Positions 14,988 to 22,520 of a DNA stretch of 26,822 bases are shown piece after piece (position 1 is the first letter of the stretch; every line of letters starts with the position of its first letter). Position numbers and translations under genes: made by a program. This DNA is from Minisyncoccota bacterium (GTDB lineage Bacteria; Patescibacteriota; Minisyncoccia; Phycocordibacterales; JAQTLZ01), in the NCBI GenBank assembly GCA_028710915.1, contig JAQTTF010000004.1, positions 1 to 26,822 on the forward strand. The letters run 5' to 3'. The notes beneath the pieces are model-generated. The model saw only the letters and a list, made by a program, of their open reading frames with translations. It ran no database searches and was not told the origin of the DNA.

Positions 14988-15362
14988 TTATGGGGTCTGA
15001 CAGCCGGGGCCGATATGGAGACCGAAGGCTTCGGCTTCTTTAGCACTAGGGAAAGTTATTTTATTTTTATCCGTGATTCTTTTTGCTCCAGCGCAGGAAG
15101 GATAGTAGTAGGACGTACCTGTTTTCGAAGCCAAAACCATAGAGGCGGAGAGCGTACTTCCCTGCCCTGCATCTGCCACAACTGGAGTTGTGCTCGCAAA
15201 ATTTTCGATTCGAATTGGTGTTTTATTCCCTTCCGAAACAGAAAGCCGGCCGAGTCCAAATGATGCAGAGCCAACCAAAACGATCAAAATGACGACAAAA
15301 ATCCGCTCTTTGGCCGAAGAATCGAGGGTCTTGATTTTTAGAGCGATATCCCGTATACTCAT
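14988..15362 (-). CDS. Small membrane-anchored protein with a C-terminal Cys-containing domain
   Basis: The 124-residue protein has a charged N-terminus, one membrane helix at about 22-38 (IFVVILIVLVGSASFGLG) and a low-complexity linker. The C-terminal 40 residues begin with YYYPSCAGAKRI and end with HIGPGC. The pattern Y-x-P-x-C ... F-x-S-x-x-E-A ... G-x-x-P/G-C resembles the small metal-binding or disulfide module seen in Ada-like proteins and attached to some nucleases. I recognise the pattern but not a function. The membrane orientation would place this domain outside the cell. It lies 4 nt before the exonuclease gene and shares a divergent promoter region with rpmA. Confidence 0.7.
   Translation of the reverse strand: MSIRDIALKIKTLDSSAKERIFVVILIVLVGSASFGLGRLSVSEGNKTPIRIENFASTTPVVADAGQGSTLSASMVLASKTGTSYYYPSCAGAKRITDKNKITFPSAKEAEAFGLHIGPGCQTP
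15331..15359 (+). promoter_or_regulatory. rpmA promoter, inside the start of the divergent gene
   Basis: TTGATT (15331-15336), a 17-nt spacer and TATACT (15354-15359). It lies within the first codons of the minus-strand gene that starts at 15362. The predicted rpmA leader is about 19 nt. Confidence 0.6.
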
Positions 15363-15370
15363 TGAACTTA

Positions 15371-15398
15371 ATTATAGCAATATTATGGCACATACCAA
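15371..15398 (-). promoter_or_regulatory. Promoter of the small membrane protein gene, overlapping the rpmA start
   Basis: On the minus strand, TTGGTA (15398-15393), a 16-nt spacer and TATAAT (15376-15371). The -35 lies inside rpmA codons, and the -10 ends 8 nt before the ATG at 15362, predicting a near-leaderless transcript. Confidence 0.6.
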
Positions 15399-15657
15399 GG
15401 CGGGGGGAACAGCACGTAACCTCACAGATTCAAATCCAAAATATCTCGGTATCAAGCTTTACGGAGGAGAGAAAGCACAGCCGGGAAGCATCATCGTCCG
15501 ACAAAGAGGAACAGTAGTTTTGGCTGGTAAAAATGTAAAGATCGGAGTAGACCACACTCTTTACGCAGTCAAAGCGGGTATCGTAAAATTCGGAAACAAG
15601 CGCCACATGAACTTCAACGGCAAGACTCAAGTTAAGAAAATTGTGAGCATAGGGTAA
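15385..15657 (+). CDS. rpmA: 50S ribosomal protein L27
   Basis: L27 binds near the peptidyl-transferase centre of the large ribosomal subunit and its N-terminal tail reaches toward the tRNA ends. The 90-residue protein starts with MAHTKAGGTARN and has the family signature LYGGEKAQPGSIIVRQRGT, then VDHTLYAVKAG and a KR-rich C-terminus. No cleavable N-terminal extension of the Firmicutes type is present. I chose the ATG at 15385 because it begins the conserved MAHxKAGG; in-frame sequence upstream is the reverse side of the divergent gene. rplU (L21), normally next to rpmA, lies 7.7 kb away on the other strand. A hairpin straddles the stop codon. Confidence 0.97.
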   Translation: MAHTKAGGTARNLTDSNPKYLGIKLYGGEKAQPGSIIVRQRGTVVLAGKNVKIGVDHTLYAVKAGIVKFGNKRHMNFNGKTQVKKIVSIG

Positions 15658-15669
15658 GGGACCCTATGC
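15647..15669 (+). repeat. Hairpin straddling the rpmA stop codon
   Basis: GCATAGGGT (15647-15655) pairs perfectly with ACCCTATGC (15661-15669), with a 5-nt loop that contains part of the TAA. Two shorter hairpins follow, GCGTTCTG/CAGAATGC (one G-U) and CTCCT/AGGAG, before the terminator at 15745. Confidence 0.55.
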
Positions 15670-15744
15670 GCAAGACCTTGAGCGTTCTGTATTCAGAATG
15701 CGAAAGGTGTACAGCTCCTGTAAGGAGAACGTAAATTAAAAACA

Positions 15745-15770
15745 AAAAAAGACCCGCTTGGGTCTTTTTT
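15745..15770. terminator. Bidirectional terminator between rpmA and rplI
   Basis: AAAAAAGACCC (15745-15755), loop GCTT and GGGTCTTTTTT (15760-15770) form an 11-bp stem with T-runs on both strands. It serves the convergent genes rpmA and rplI. Confidence 0.85.
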
Positions 15771-15790
15771 GTTGTCTTCATTTTTAGAAA

Positions 15791-16237
15791 TTATTTTGTA
15801 GCTTCCACAACAAGATTGAACACGGCACTCTTCTCCCCCGCTTTCACCTCGATCTTGTGCTCCCCCACTTCCTTGATTGGCTTCTCAAGAACAATGAAAT
15901 CCGGAAGGATGTCGAGTTCTGATTGTGCTTTTACTGCTTTCGCAATCTCTTCCTTGTGGATCTGAGCAAAAAGATGGCCTTTTTCGTTTGCCTTTTCTTT
16001 CATAACGATCTTCAAGACACCCACAGCTTTCAAATTCTTCATGAGGAGATTCTCTTGGATCTTTCGGTCTTCCATATCTCGGCTCTTTAGAACTTCAAGC
16101 TTTTTAAGACTCGCAACCGTTGCAACCTCTGCAATTCCCTGTGGGAAAAGAAGGTTCAATGCGTGACCGTCAGAGACGTCTTTTACGTCGTATTTCTTGC
16201 CTATATTCTTTGAATCTTTAAGAAGGATAACTTTCAT
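15791..16237 (-). CDS. rplI: 50S ribosomal protein L9
   Basis: L9 is a two-domain protein of the large ribosomal subunit near the L1 stalk. The 148-residue length is typical. The N-terminal RNA-binding domain has the signature MKVILLKDSKNIGKKYDVKDV and VSDGHALNLLFPQGIA. A long connecting helix (LKKLEVLKSRDMEDRKIQEN) leads to a C-terminal domain with HLFAQIHKEEI. The gene has a good promoter at 16268-16295 and a terminator after it, so it is probably monocistronic. The usual neighbours rpsF and rpsR are absent. Confidence 0.97.
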   Translation of the reverse strand: MKVILLKDSKNIGKKYDVKDVSDGHALNLLFPQGIAEVATVASLKKLEVLKSRDMEDRKIQENLLMKNLKAVGVLKIVMKEKANEKGHLFAQIHKEEIAKAVKAQSELDILPDFIVLEKPIKEVGEHKIEVKAGEKSAVFNLVVEATK

Positions 16238-16267
16238 ATTTTGAGTGCATCAAATGATAATTGGCAC

Positions 16268-16295
16268 AGTATAGCAGAATTTTGCCTCCTGTCCA
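16268..16295 (-). promoter_or_regulatory. rplI promoter
   Basis: On the minus strand, TGGACA (16295-16290), a 16-nt spacer ending in TGC and TATACT (16273-16268). This is an extended -10 promoter with a leader of about 23 nt. Confidence 0.65.
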
Positions 16296-16307
16296 CGCCT
16301 TATATTT

Positions 16308-17549
16308 TTACTCTCCGAGGAGAATCGAGGCAGCTTTTTCGAGCTGAACATCCTTTGCGTTTGGATTATCTGCTTGGGTTGGATCAATTTTTACCTCCAC
16401 GTCTGGTGCAAGACCCTGCTGTGAAATGGAAACTCCATTTGGAGTGAGCCACCTTGCAATCGTAACCTTGAGAGACGTATCGGGTGTGAGAGGAATAAGT
16501 TCCTGTACAGAACCTTTTCCAAAAGTCTTTGTCCCAACAAGTTTCGCGACACCGTGCTCGCTCAAAGCTCCAGCAAGAATTTCAGACGCGGACGCGGAGC
16601 CTCCATCCACAAGAATTATCATTTTCAGATCTTTTGTAAAAATATTATACCCAGCGCTTCGATATGACTGCTCGGGCACATTTTTTCCGAAATCTTCTGT
16701 CACCACAATATCCCCTTTCGGCAAAAACCAGCTTGCCATAGAAACCGCAGCATCAAGGTATCCTCCAGGATTGCCGCGAAGATCAAGTATGAGCTTGTCG
16801 GTATGTGAATCTACAAATTCTTGCAAAGCGTTTTTGAAAAGAACCGGAGAATTTTCAGAGAAACTATAGAGCTTTATTACAAAAACTCCGTCGGCCCTCT
16901 TTTCAGTATCAAGTGTTGGAATATTGATGGTATCGCGAACCATTGAAATTTCTATTGGCATCTTCACTCCTTCACGAATAAAGGTCACTTTCAGCGTAGT
17001 CCCCTTCTTTCCACGGATCATCTGTACCGCTGCGTCTACAGAGAGACCTGTAGCGGAAACATCGCCAATTTTTACGATCTTATCTCCCGCTTTCACTCCA
17101 TCTCGATACGCCGGAGTGCCTTTAAGAGGAGAAATGACTGTAAGAATTCCATCCTTGATGCCGATTTCCATCCCTACGCCTTCAAAATTTCCCGCGATCT
17201 CGCTTTTAAAGAGCTCTGCATCTTTCGGAGGGAAAAATACTGTGTACGGATCTCCCAGAGACTGGGTCAAACCAGCAATCGCACCCCACACCTTGTCTTG
17301 ATCGGTTGCGAGAGGAGTAGAAGTGCCATGGGTCGGAACATATTTTTCATTGAGAAGATTCCATGCTTTCCAAAAAGGAGAAAAATCTACCGTGGCGGGT
17401 TTGCCGTCTTCTTTGCCCGTTAATGTCGTAACCTTATCGATTGCAGGCGTCTTATCAAGCGCAACGTAGTATCCGGAGAAAAAAGATGCGGCAAGGAGAA
17501 GGACTCCAGCGATTCTAATATATATTTTTTTACTGGCAGATGAATTCAT
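16308..17549 (-). CDS. S41 family C-terminal processing peptidase with PDZ domain
   Basis: The 413-residue exported protease has an N-terminal signal anchor (about 9-30), a helical region with SLGDPYTVFFPPKDA (family SLGDPYT motif), a PDZ domain (about 118-205, with FEGVGMEIG and AGDKIVKIG) and the S41 core. The catalytic Ser320 lies in GGSASASEI and Lys345 in KTFGKG, 25 residues apart as in CtpA/Prc. Such enzymes trim or degrade envelope proteins from their C-termini, including some peptidoglycan hydrolases in other bacteria. I chose the ATG at 17549, just before the signal anchor; a longer form from 17627 would run into the promoter. The gene is alone on its strand between rplI and the divergent corA. 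Confidence 0.93.
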   Translation of the reverse strand: MNSSASKKIYIRIAGVLLLAASFFSGYYVALDKTPAIDKVTTLTGKEDGKPATVDFSPFWKAWNLLNEKYVPTHGTSTPLATDQDKVWGAIAGLTQSLGDPYTVFFPPKDAELFKSEIAGNFEGVGMEIGIKDGILTVISPLKGTPAYRDGVKAGDKIVKIGDVSATGLSVDAAVQMIRGKKGTTLKVTFIREGVKMPIEISMVRDTINIPTLDTEKRADGVFVIKLYSFSENSPVLFKNALQEFVDSHTDKLILDLRGNPGGYLDAAVSMASWFLPKGDIVVTEDFGKNVPEQSYRSAGYNIFTKDLKMIILVDGGSASASEILAGALSEHGVAKLVGTKTFGKGSVQELIPLTPDTSLKVTIARWLTPNGVSISQQGLAPDVEVKIDPTQADNPNAKDVQLEKAASILLGE

Positions 17550-17598
17550 ATTTTGAAGAAAAGAGGCCGGAGAAACCCGGCGCTTTTTATTCAGGGTT

Positions 17599-17627
17599 AT
17601 TATCTCAAATGGAAGACGCGACGACAA
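17599..17627 (-). promoter_or_regulatory. Promoter of the S41 peptidase gene
   Basis: On the minus strand, TTGTCG (17627-17622), a 17-nt spacer and GATAAT (17604-17599). The leader would be about 43 nt and contains a small GCCGG/CCGGC hairpin (17566-17581). Confidence 0.55.
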
Positions 17628-17669
17628 GGTGTGAATTACATATGGGTACTCAACAACTATTCTCTAAGG

Positions 17670-17675
17670 TATACT
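17670..17675 (+). promoter_or_regulatory. -10 element before corA
   Basis: TATACT ends 7 nt before the corA ATG, predicting a leaderless transcript. No convincing -35 is visible. Confidence 0.45.
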
Positions 17676-17682
17676 AATTGAT

Positions 17683-18597
17683 ATGAGAAACACTTATACT
17701 TACGACAACATTACTTGGATCGATCTCGAACGGCCAACGAGAGATGAGCTTCGAGATGTGGTGAAAGAATATAGTATTCACCCATACGTAGAAAAGGAGC
17801 TTTTGACGACATCGGCAAAACCAAAAGTGGAGCTCTACGATAATTTTCTTTACACCATTCTCCACTTCCCCGCCCTAAAGCGCGGACGCCCGCAAGAAGA
17901 AGGTCAAGAAGTTGATTTTCTCATTGGTAAGAATTTTATTATCACCGTAAGATACGATGGCGTTGATCCGCTTGTTGATTTTGCCAAAACATTCGAGGCG
18001 CGATCGATTACTGACAAAGAAACCCGAAAGATCGAGCCAAGCCTTATTTTTATGCAGATGGTTTTGAGACTCTATCAAGCGGTTGACGAAGAACTTGATA
18101 TTCTCAATTCCTCGCTTGAACATATCCAAGGCCAGATCTTCCAAGAAAAAGAAAGACAAATGGTGATTGCAATATCTCGTGCGGAAAGAGGCCTTCTCAA
18201 TCTCGAAAAGGGGCTTCTCTTCCATGAGGAAATTTTGGAATCTCTCCGAGAGACTGGAGAATCATTTTTTGATAAATCTTTTAGCTCTAATTTAAACGCG
18301 GTGCGGGAAGTTCAAAGAAATATCAAACGCTCAATCGAACAGACATCGCGATATCTTGGAGAGCTCCGCAAAACAAATGACTCGCTTCTTTCACTGAAAC
18401 AGAATGAAATTATGCGAGTTTTTACTGTAATGGCATTTATCATCTTCCCTCTCTCACTTCTTAATGACATTTTGAACATCAACAGCCCTTATAATCCGAT
18501 TCATGGAGTCCAGGATGACTTTTGGATTATTATCGGAATCATTGCTTTTTCCGGCATCGTAATGTATCTCTTTTTCAAAGGCAAACGCTGGCTCTAG
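17683..18597 (+). CDS. corA: CorA-type magnesium/divalent cation transporter
   Basis: CorA proteins form pentameric channels for Mg2+ (sometimes Co2+, Ni2+ or Zn2+). The 304 residues fit the family: an N-terminal alpha/beta cytoplasmic funnel (WIDLERPTRDEL; FLYTILHFPAL; FLIGKNFIITVRYDG), a long charged stalk helix, and two C-terminal membrane helices (about 243-262 and 279-297) with a basic tail. The pore loop that normally begins GMN reads NIN (265-267) followed by SPYNPIHGVQDDFW. The acidic/aromatic part of the loop is present, but the Gly and Met are not. The start ATG follows TATACT at leaderless spacing. cysS begins 9 nt after the stop, so the two are likely one operon. Confidence 0.9.
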   Translation: MRNTYTYDNITWIDLERPTRDELRDVVKEYSIHPYVEKELLTTSAKPKVELYDNFLYTILHFPALKRGRPQEEGQEVDFLIGKNFIITVRYDGVDPLVDFAKTFEARSITDKETRKIEPSLIFMQMVLRLYQAVDEELDILNSSLEHIQGQIFQEKERQMVIAISRAERGLLNLEKGLLFHEEILESLRETGESFFDKSFSSNLNAVREVQRNIKRSIEQTSRYLGELRKTNDSLLSLKQNEIMRVFTVMAFIIFPLSLLNDILNINSPYNPIHGVQDDFWIIIGIIAFSGIVMYLFFKGKRWL

Positions 18598-18605
18598 TAC
18601 CCCTT

Positions 18606-20012
18606 ATGACCCTCACGCTTTCAAATACCCTTTCTGGTAAAAAAGAAGAATTTATCCCGATAAAAAAAGGGCAGGTTGGAATGTATAACTGCGGACCAAC
18701 TGTCTACAACTATCCGCATATCGGAAATCTGCGCGCATTTCTTCTTGCTGACATTTTACGCCGGACGCTTGAGTGGAATGGATACAAAGTAAAACAAATT
18801 TTAAATATCACAGATGTCGGCCACCTTACTGATGACGCAAGCAACGGCGAAGATAAAATGGAAAAGGCAGCTCGGCTTGGCGGAAAAACCGCAAAAGAAA
18901 TCAGTGAATTCTATACGCAAGCTTTTTTTGATGATCTGAAGAAAATGAATATCGAAACGGAAGGAACTACTTTCCCTCGCGCAACTGCTCATATTCAAGA
19001 ACAGATTGATCTCATAAAAACGCTTGAGAAAAAAGGATATACGTACAAAACTTCCGATGGAATTTATTTCGACACCTCGAAATTTCCTGACTACGGAAAG
19101 CTCGGAAATATAAATCTGAAAGGACTCGAAGAAGGAGCGCGGGTGGAGAAAAACACTGAAAAGAAAAATTTGACGGACTTTGCCCTTTGGAAATTTTCAA
19201 AACCTGAAGAAAAAAGACAACAGGAATGGGAATCTCCGTGGGGTGTTGGCTTCCCTGGCTGGCACATCGAATGTTCGGCAATGAGTATGAAATATCTTGG
19301 CGAGACTTTTGATATTCATACCGGAGGAATCGATCATATTCCGGTTCATCACAACAATGAAATCGCGCAATCGACTTGTGCCACAGGAAAACCCTACGCG
19401 CATTATTGGCTTCACAATGCACACGTAAATATTTCCGGCGGAGAAAAAATGGCAAAGTCTGCCGGCAATTTTATCCGCCTTCAAACATTGATAGATGCAA
19501 AAATTCACCCCCTCTCCTATCGTTATTATCTTTTAGGCGCTCACTACTCGACACCGATGGCTTTCACAATGGAAGCTGTAGAGGGTGCGCAGAGTACTCT
19601 TGAAAATATCGTGCGAGAAGTGAAAAATCTTGGTGAAAAAGTTGGCAAATCTATTCCTGATTTTATGGAAAAGTTTGAAGTATCTATAAACAATGATTTA
19701 GGAACCGCAGAAGCCCTAGCGCTTCTTCATTCACTGCTTGTAAATAAAGATGTGAAATCAGAAGACAAACTCGCAACAATAAAAGAATTCGATAAAGTCC
19801 TAGGTCTTAATCTAATAGAGCTCGCAAAAGAAATGGGAACTATCCCAAAAGAAATTTGGGCATTGAACGAAAAGCGAGAAGTGGCTCGTAAAGAAAAAGA
19901 CTGGAAAAAATCCGATGAATTAAGGGCGGAAATCGAAAAACTCGGCTACAAAGTACTCGATGGAACAAACAAAAGCGTTATAGAAAGAAGCCTTGCTTCC
20001 TTAATTGTATGA
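18606..20012 (+). CDS. cysS: Cysteinyl-tRNA synthetase
   Basis: CysS charges tRNA-Cys. The 468-residue length is usual. The zinc-binding region MYNCGPTVYNYPHIGN contains Cys29 and the HIGH-equivalent HIGN (38-41). Other family marks are FPGWHIECSAMSMKYLG, DIHTGGIDHIPVHHNNEIAQ and the KMSKS-equivalent KMAKS (281-285). The C-terminal helical domain with WKKSDELRAEIEKLGY is typical. I chose the ATG at 18606, just before the family start (LTLSNTLSGKKEEF); a longer frame from 18522 overlaps corA. The last four bases overlap the start of the next gene (ATGA). Confidence 0.96.
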   Translation: MTLTLSNTLSGKKEEFIPIKKGQVGMYNCGPTVYNYPHIGNLRAFLLADILRRTLEWNGYKVKQILNITDVGHLTDDASNGEDKMEKAARLGGKTAKEISEFYTQAFFDDLKKMNIETEGTTFPRATAHIQEQIDLIKTLEKKGYTYKTSDGIYFDTSKFPDYGKLGNINLKGLEEGARVEKNTEKKNLTDFALWKFSKPEEKRQQEWESPWGVGFPGWHIECSAMSMKYLGETFDIHTGGIDHIPVHHNNEIAQSTCATGKPYAHYWLHNAHVNISGGEKMAKSAGNFIRLQTLIDAKIHPLSYRYYLLGAHYSTPMAFTMEAVEGAQSTLENIVREVKNLGEKVGKSIPDFMEKFEVSINNDLGTAEALALLHSLLVNKDVKSEDKLATIKEFDKVLGLNLIELAKEMGTIPKEIWALNEKREVARKEKDWKKSDELRAEIEKLGYKVLDGTNKSVIERSLASLIV

Positions 20013-20422
20013 CCATAAAACTAAAATTCCATTACATCCTAAGTCTTTTCTTTGTGTTTATTGTCCCATTATTTTTTGAAGGACACTTCATCTATCAACA
20101 AATTGATACGTATAATCTTATAGCTTTCATTGTTGGTATCACCATCATTGGAAGTCTGTGGGATATATGGGCGACAAAACACGGAGTAAAAGATTCTATC
20201 TGGATTTGGCAATTTAATAAAAAAGACATCATTGGCATTACTTTTTTTGACCTGCCAATAGAGGAATATCTTTTCTACATAGCGACAAGCACTTACATTA
20301 TCTTTACTTGGAAATTGATGGAAAGTGGAAATGTCTTTATTCCCACTGTCGCAACGCTCTGGTCACTCTTCTTTATTGGATTACCCTATATAAATAGGTT
20401 CAAAAAGCAATATAAAAACTAG
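20009..20422 (+). CDS. Lycopene-cyclase-domain (CrtYc/d-like) small membrane protein
   Basis: The 137-residue protein has about four membrane helices. Two stretches match the lycopene cyclase domain family: WDIWATKHGVKDSIWIW with an FDLPIEEYLFYIA segment after it, equivalent to the family's PLEE(Y/L)LFF motif. Full lycopene beta-cyclases of actinobacteria and archaea use two such proteins or domains; here only one is seen. No other carotenoid gene is in the window, so pigment synthesis is not supported. The gene overlaps cysS by 4 nt and is probably the third gene of the corA-cysS operon. Function as a cyclase is uncertain; it may act on another polyprenoid. Confidence 0.75.
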   Translation: MTIKLKFHYILSLFFVFIVPLFFEGHFIYQQIDTYNLIAFIVGITIIGSLWDIWATKHGVKDSIWIWQFNKKDIIGITFFDLPIEEYLFYIATSTYIIFTWKLMESGNVFIPTVATLWSLFFIGLPYINRFKKQYKN

Positions 20423-20479
20423 ATTTTACTTTCCTTTTCTTCTCCACACCTTAAGCACATCTTTATCCCTATTTTTCAA

Positions 20480-20509
20480 GGGACAACCATTTTAACGCTG
20501 TGCTAGAAT
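20480..20509 (+). promoter_or_regulatory. dnaB promoter with extended -10
   Basis: GGGACA (20480-20485), an 18-nt spacer ending in TGC and TAGAAT (20504-20509). The -10 ends 6 nt before the dnaB ATG, predicting a leaderless transcript. Confidence 0.5.
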
Positions 20510-20515
20510 AGCGAA

Positions 20516-21898
20516 ATGGCCAAACCTGTTTCCCCTACTAAACTTCGAATTCCTCCTCAATCGCTTGATGCAGAGAAGGCGCTTTTGGGCTCCATCATGC
20601 TTCGTCCGGAAGCTATCAATGAAGTCATTGATATCGTCAAAGATGAATCTTTTTACGCGGAAAAGCATAGAATCATCTGGACAACAATGATGGAACTGTA
20701 TGCAAAATCCACTCCCATCGATCTTCTTTCACTTTCTTCACGCCTCAAAGAAAAAAATCGACTTGAACAGATCGGAGGTTCGAGTTACCTTACCGAAATT
20801 GTAGATACTGTTCCTTCTGCAGCGAACATCCGCCATTACGCGGAAATCGTTCAGAAAAAATGGATGATGCGCGGGCTTATTGACGCTTCTGAATTTATTT
20901 CCCACTTGGGCTATGACGAAGCTGGCGAGCTTGAGGAAGTACTTGAAAAAGCGGAGAAACGGGTTTTTGAAGTCACCAATTTTTCTACTGTTCATAAATT
21001 CATCGAACTCAAAGATACTTTGCATGAAGCGTGGGAGAGACTCGACCGACTTCATAAATCAAAAGATGAGATGCGCGGAATTCCAACCGGTTTCAAAGAT
21101 CTCGACATGAAGCTTGCAGGATTTCAGAAATCCGACCTCATCATTCTCGCCGCTCGCCCAAGTATGGGAAAAACTTCTCTCGCTCTTGATATCGCCCGCC
21201 AGGCCGCTCTCACTCACAATGTACCAGTCGGAATTTTCTCACTCGAAATGAGCTCTCAACAGCTCGTTGATAGAATGCTCGCCTCCGAGTCACGCGTGGA
21301 TGCGTGGAAGCTTCGCACAGGACGCCTCTCTGTCGAAACGGAATTCGATCAGATCAGAGATTCTCTTGCTCGACTTTCGAAAGCTCCGATCTTCATCGAT
21401 GACCAGCCGGGAAATAATATTCTGAAAATGCGCTCCGTTGCCCGCCGTCTCAAAGCAGAAAAGGGTCTGGGACTTATTATCGTGGATTACCTCCAACTTA
21501 TGGTTCCCACCAACGCGCGAAGCAACGATAACTTGGTACAACAAGTAACCGAAATTTCCCGTTCGCTCAAACACCTCGCTCGTGAACTCGACGTACCCGT
21601 CCTTGCCCTTTCCCAGCTCTCCCGAGCCGTGGAACAACGCGGAGGCAAGCCTCGCCTCTCCGACCTTCGAGATTCCGGTTCTATCGAACAGGACGCTGAC
21701 GTGGTTATGTTCATTCACCGTGAGGATAAACAAAAAGAAGACACCGGCCGGCCAAATATCGCCGAGATTATGATCGAGAAGCACCGAAACGGCCCGACAG
21801 GGAAAATTGAGCTTTACTTTGACGAGAAGCGCGCGACATTCCTTTCAATGGAAAAAAGTGATTATGGGCCGGTGAATCAGGAGGTCAATGAATTTTGA
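20516..21898 (+). CDS. dnaB: Replicative DNA helicase DnaB
   Basis: DnaB is the hexameric helicase that unwinds DNA ahead of the replication fork. The 460-residue protein has the N-terminal domain (PPQSLDAEKALLGSIML) and the RecA-like C-terminal domain with the Walker A motif PSMGKTS (Lys219), the Walker B-like IIVDYLQLM, the LSQLSRAVEQRG segment and the arginine-finger region HRNGPTGKIEL. No intein or insertion interrupts it. The start follows TAGAAT at leaderless spacing. The stop codon overlaps the recR start by one base, so the two are co-transcribed. Confidence 0.97.
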   Translation: MAKPVSPTKLRIPPQSLDAEKALLGSIMLRPEAINEVIDIVKDESFYAEKHRIIWTTMMELYAKSTPIDLLSLSSRLKEKNRLEQIGGSSYLTEIVDTVPSAANIRHYAEIVQKKWMMRGLIDASEFISHLGYDEAGELEEVLEKAEKRVFEVTNFSTVHKFIELKDTLHEAWERLDRLHKSKDEMRGIPTGFKDLDMKLAGFQKSDLIILAARPSMGKTSLALDIARQAALTHNVPVGIFSLEMSSQQLVDRMLASESRVDAWKLRTGRLSVETEFDQIRDSLARLSKAPIFIDDQPGNNILKMRSVARRLKAEKGLGLIIVDYLQLMVPTNARSNDNLVQQVTEISRSLKHLARELDVPVLALSQLSRAVEQRGGKPRLSDLRDSGSIEQDADVVMFIHREDKQKEDTGRPNIAEIMIEKHRNGPTGKIELYFDEKRATFLSMEKSDYGPVNQEVNEF

Positions 21899-22512
21899 TG
21901 AGCAACGTAATTGATAAATTAACTGAATACTTTCGAAAATTTCCAGGAATCGGACCGCGACAGGCCAAGCGTTTTGTCTATTCCCTGCTTACTTCAAGCG
22001 ATACATATCGAAAAGAACTTTCAGCGCTTATTCTCGAACTCAAGAATGATATCGCTGTATGCCAGTCGTGTTTTCGCTTTTTCGCAGTGAATGGAAGCGG
22101 ACGGAACCTCTGCCCTATCTGCGCCGACCCAAACCGCGATAATTCAACACTCCTCATTGTAATGCGAGACGTTGATCTGGAAAATTTGGAGAAATCCCAT
22201 GTCTATCATGGAAAATATTTTGTGCTCGGAGGCGGAGTACCTATCCTTGCCGAAAGTCCAGAAAAAAATGTCCGCACCAAAGAGCTTTTGGAAATCATCA
22301 AAAAGATGACAGCACTCAAAGAAATCGTGATGGCAATGTCGCTCACAGCCGAAGGAGAAAATACTGAAGAATATCTGCGAAAGATCCTTGCAGGAGCGCA
22401 AAGCGAAAGAAAAATAAAACTCTCAACACTAGGCAGAGGCCTTTCAACAGGCACCGAGCTAGAATATTCAGACACAGAGACACTCAAAAGTGCGTTTCAA
22501 AATAGGCACTAG
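21898..22512 (+). CDS. recR: Recombination mediator RecR
   Basis: RecR helps load RecA at gaps with RecO/RecF. The 204-residue protein has the helix-hairpin-helix KFPGIGPRQAKRFVY, a C4 zinc finger (CQSC...CPIC), and a Toprim domain (LIVMRDVDLENLE; AMSLTAEGENTEEYL). The C-terminal Walker-like segment LGRGLSTGTELEYSD is conserved. I chose the ATG at 21898, which overlaps the dnaB TGA as TGATG; a TTG at 21895 is an alternative that gives better spacing to the AGGAGG at 21879-21884. This is one of the few genes here with a visible Shine-Dalgarno. Confidence 0.95.
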   Translation: MSNVIDKLTEYFRKFPGIGPRQAKRFVYSLLTSSDTYRKELSALILELKNDIAVCQSCFRFFAVNGSGRNLCPICADPNRDNSTLLIVMRDVDLENLEKSHVYHGKYFVLGGGVPILAESPEKNVRTKELLEIIKKMTALKEIVMAMSLTAEGENTEEYLRKILAGAQSERKIKLSTLGRGLSTGTELEYSDTETLKSAFQNRH

Positions 22513-22520
22513 AAGCAAAA

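Noticed and set aside
17550..17627. Longer start for the S41 peptidase
   Set aside because: The extension covers the promoter -35/-10 region and adds a basic segment before the signal anchor.
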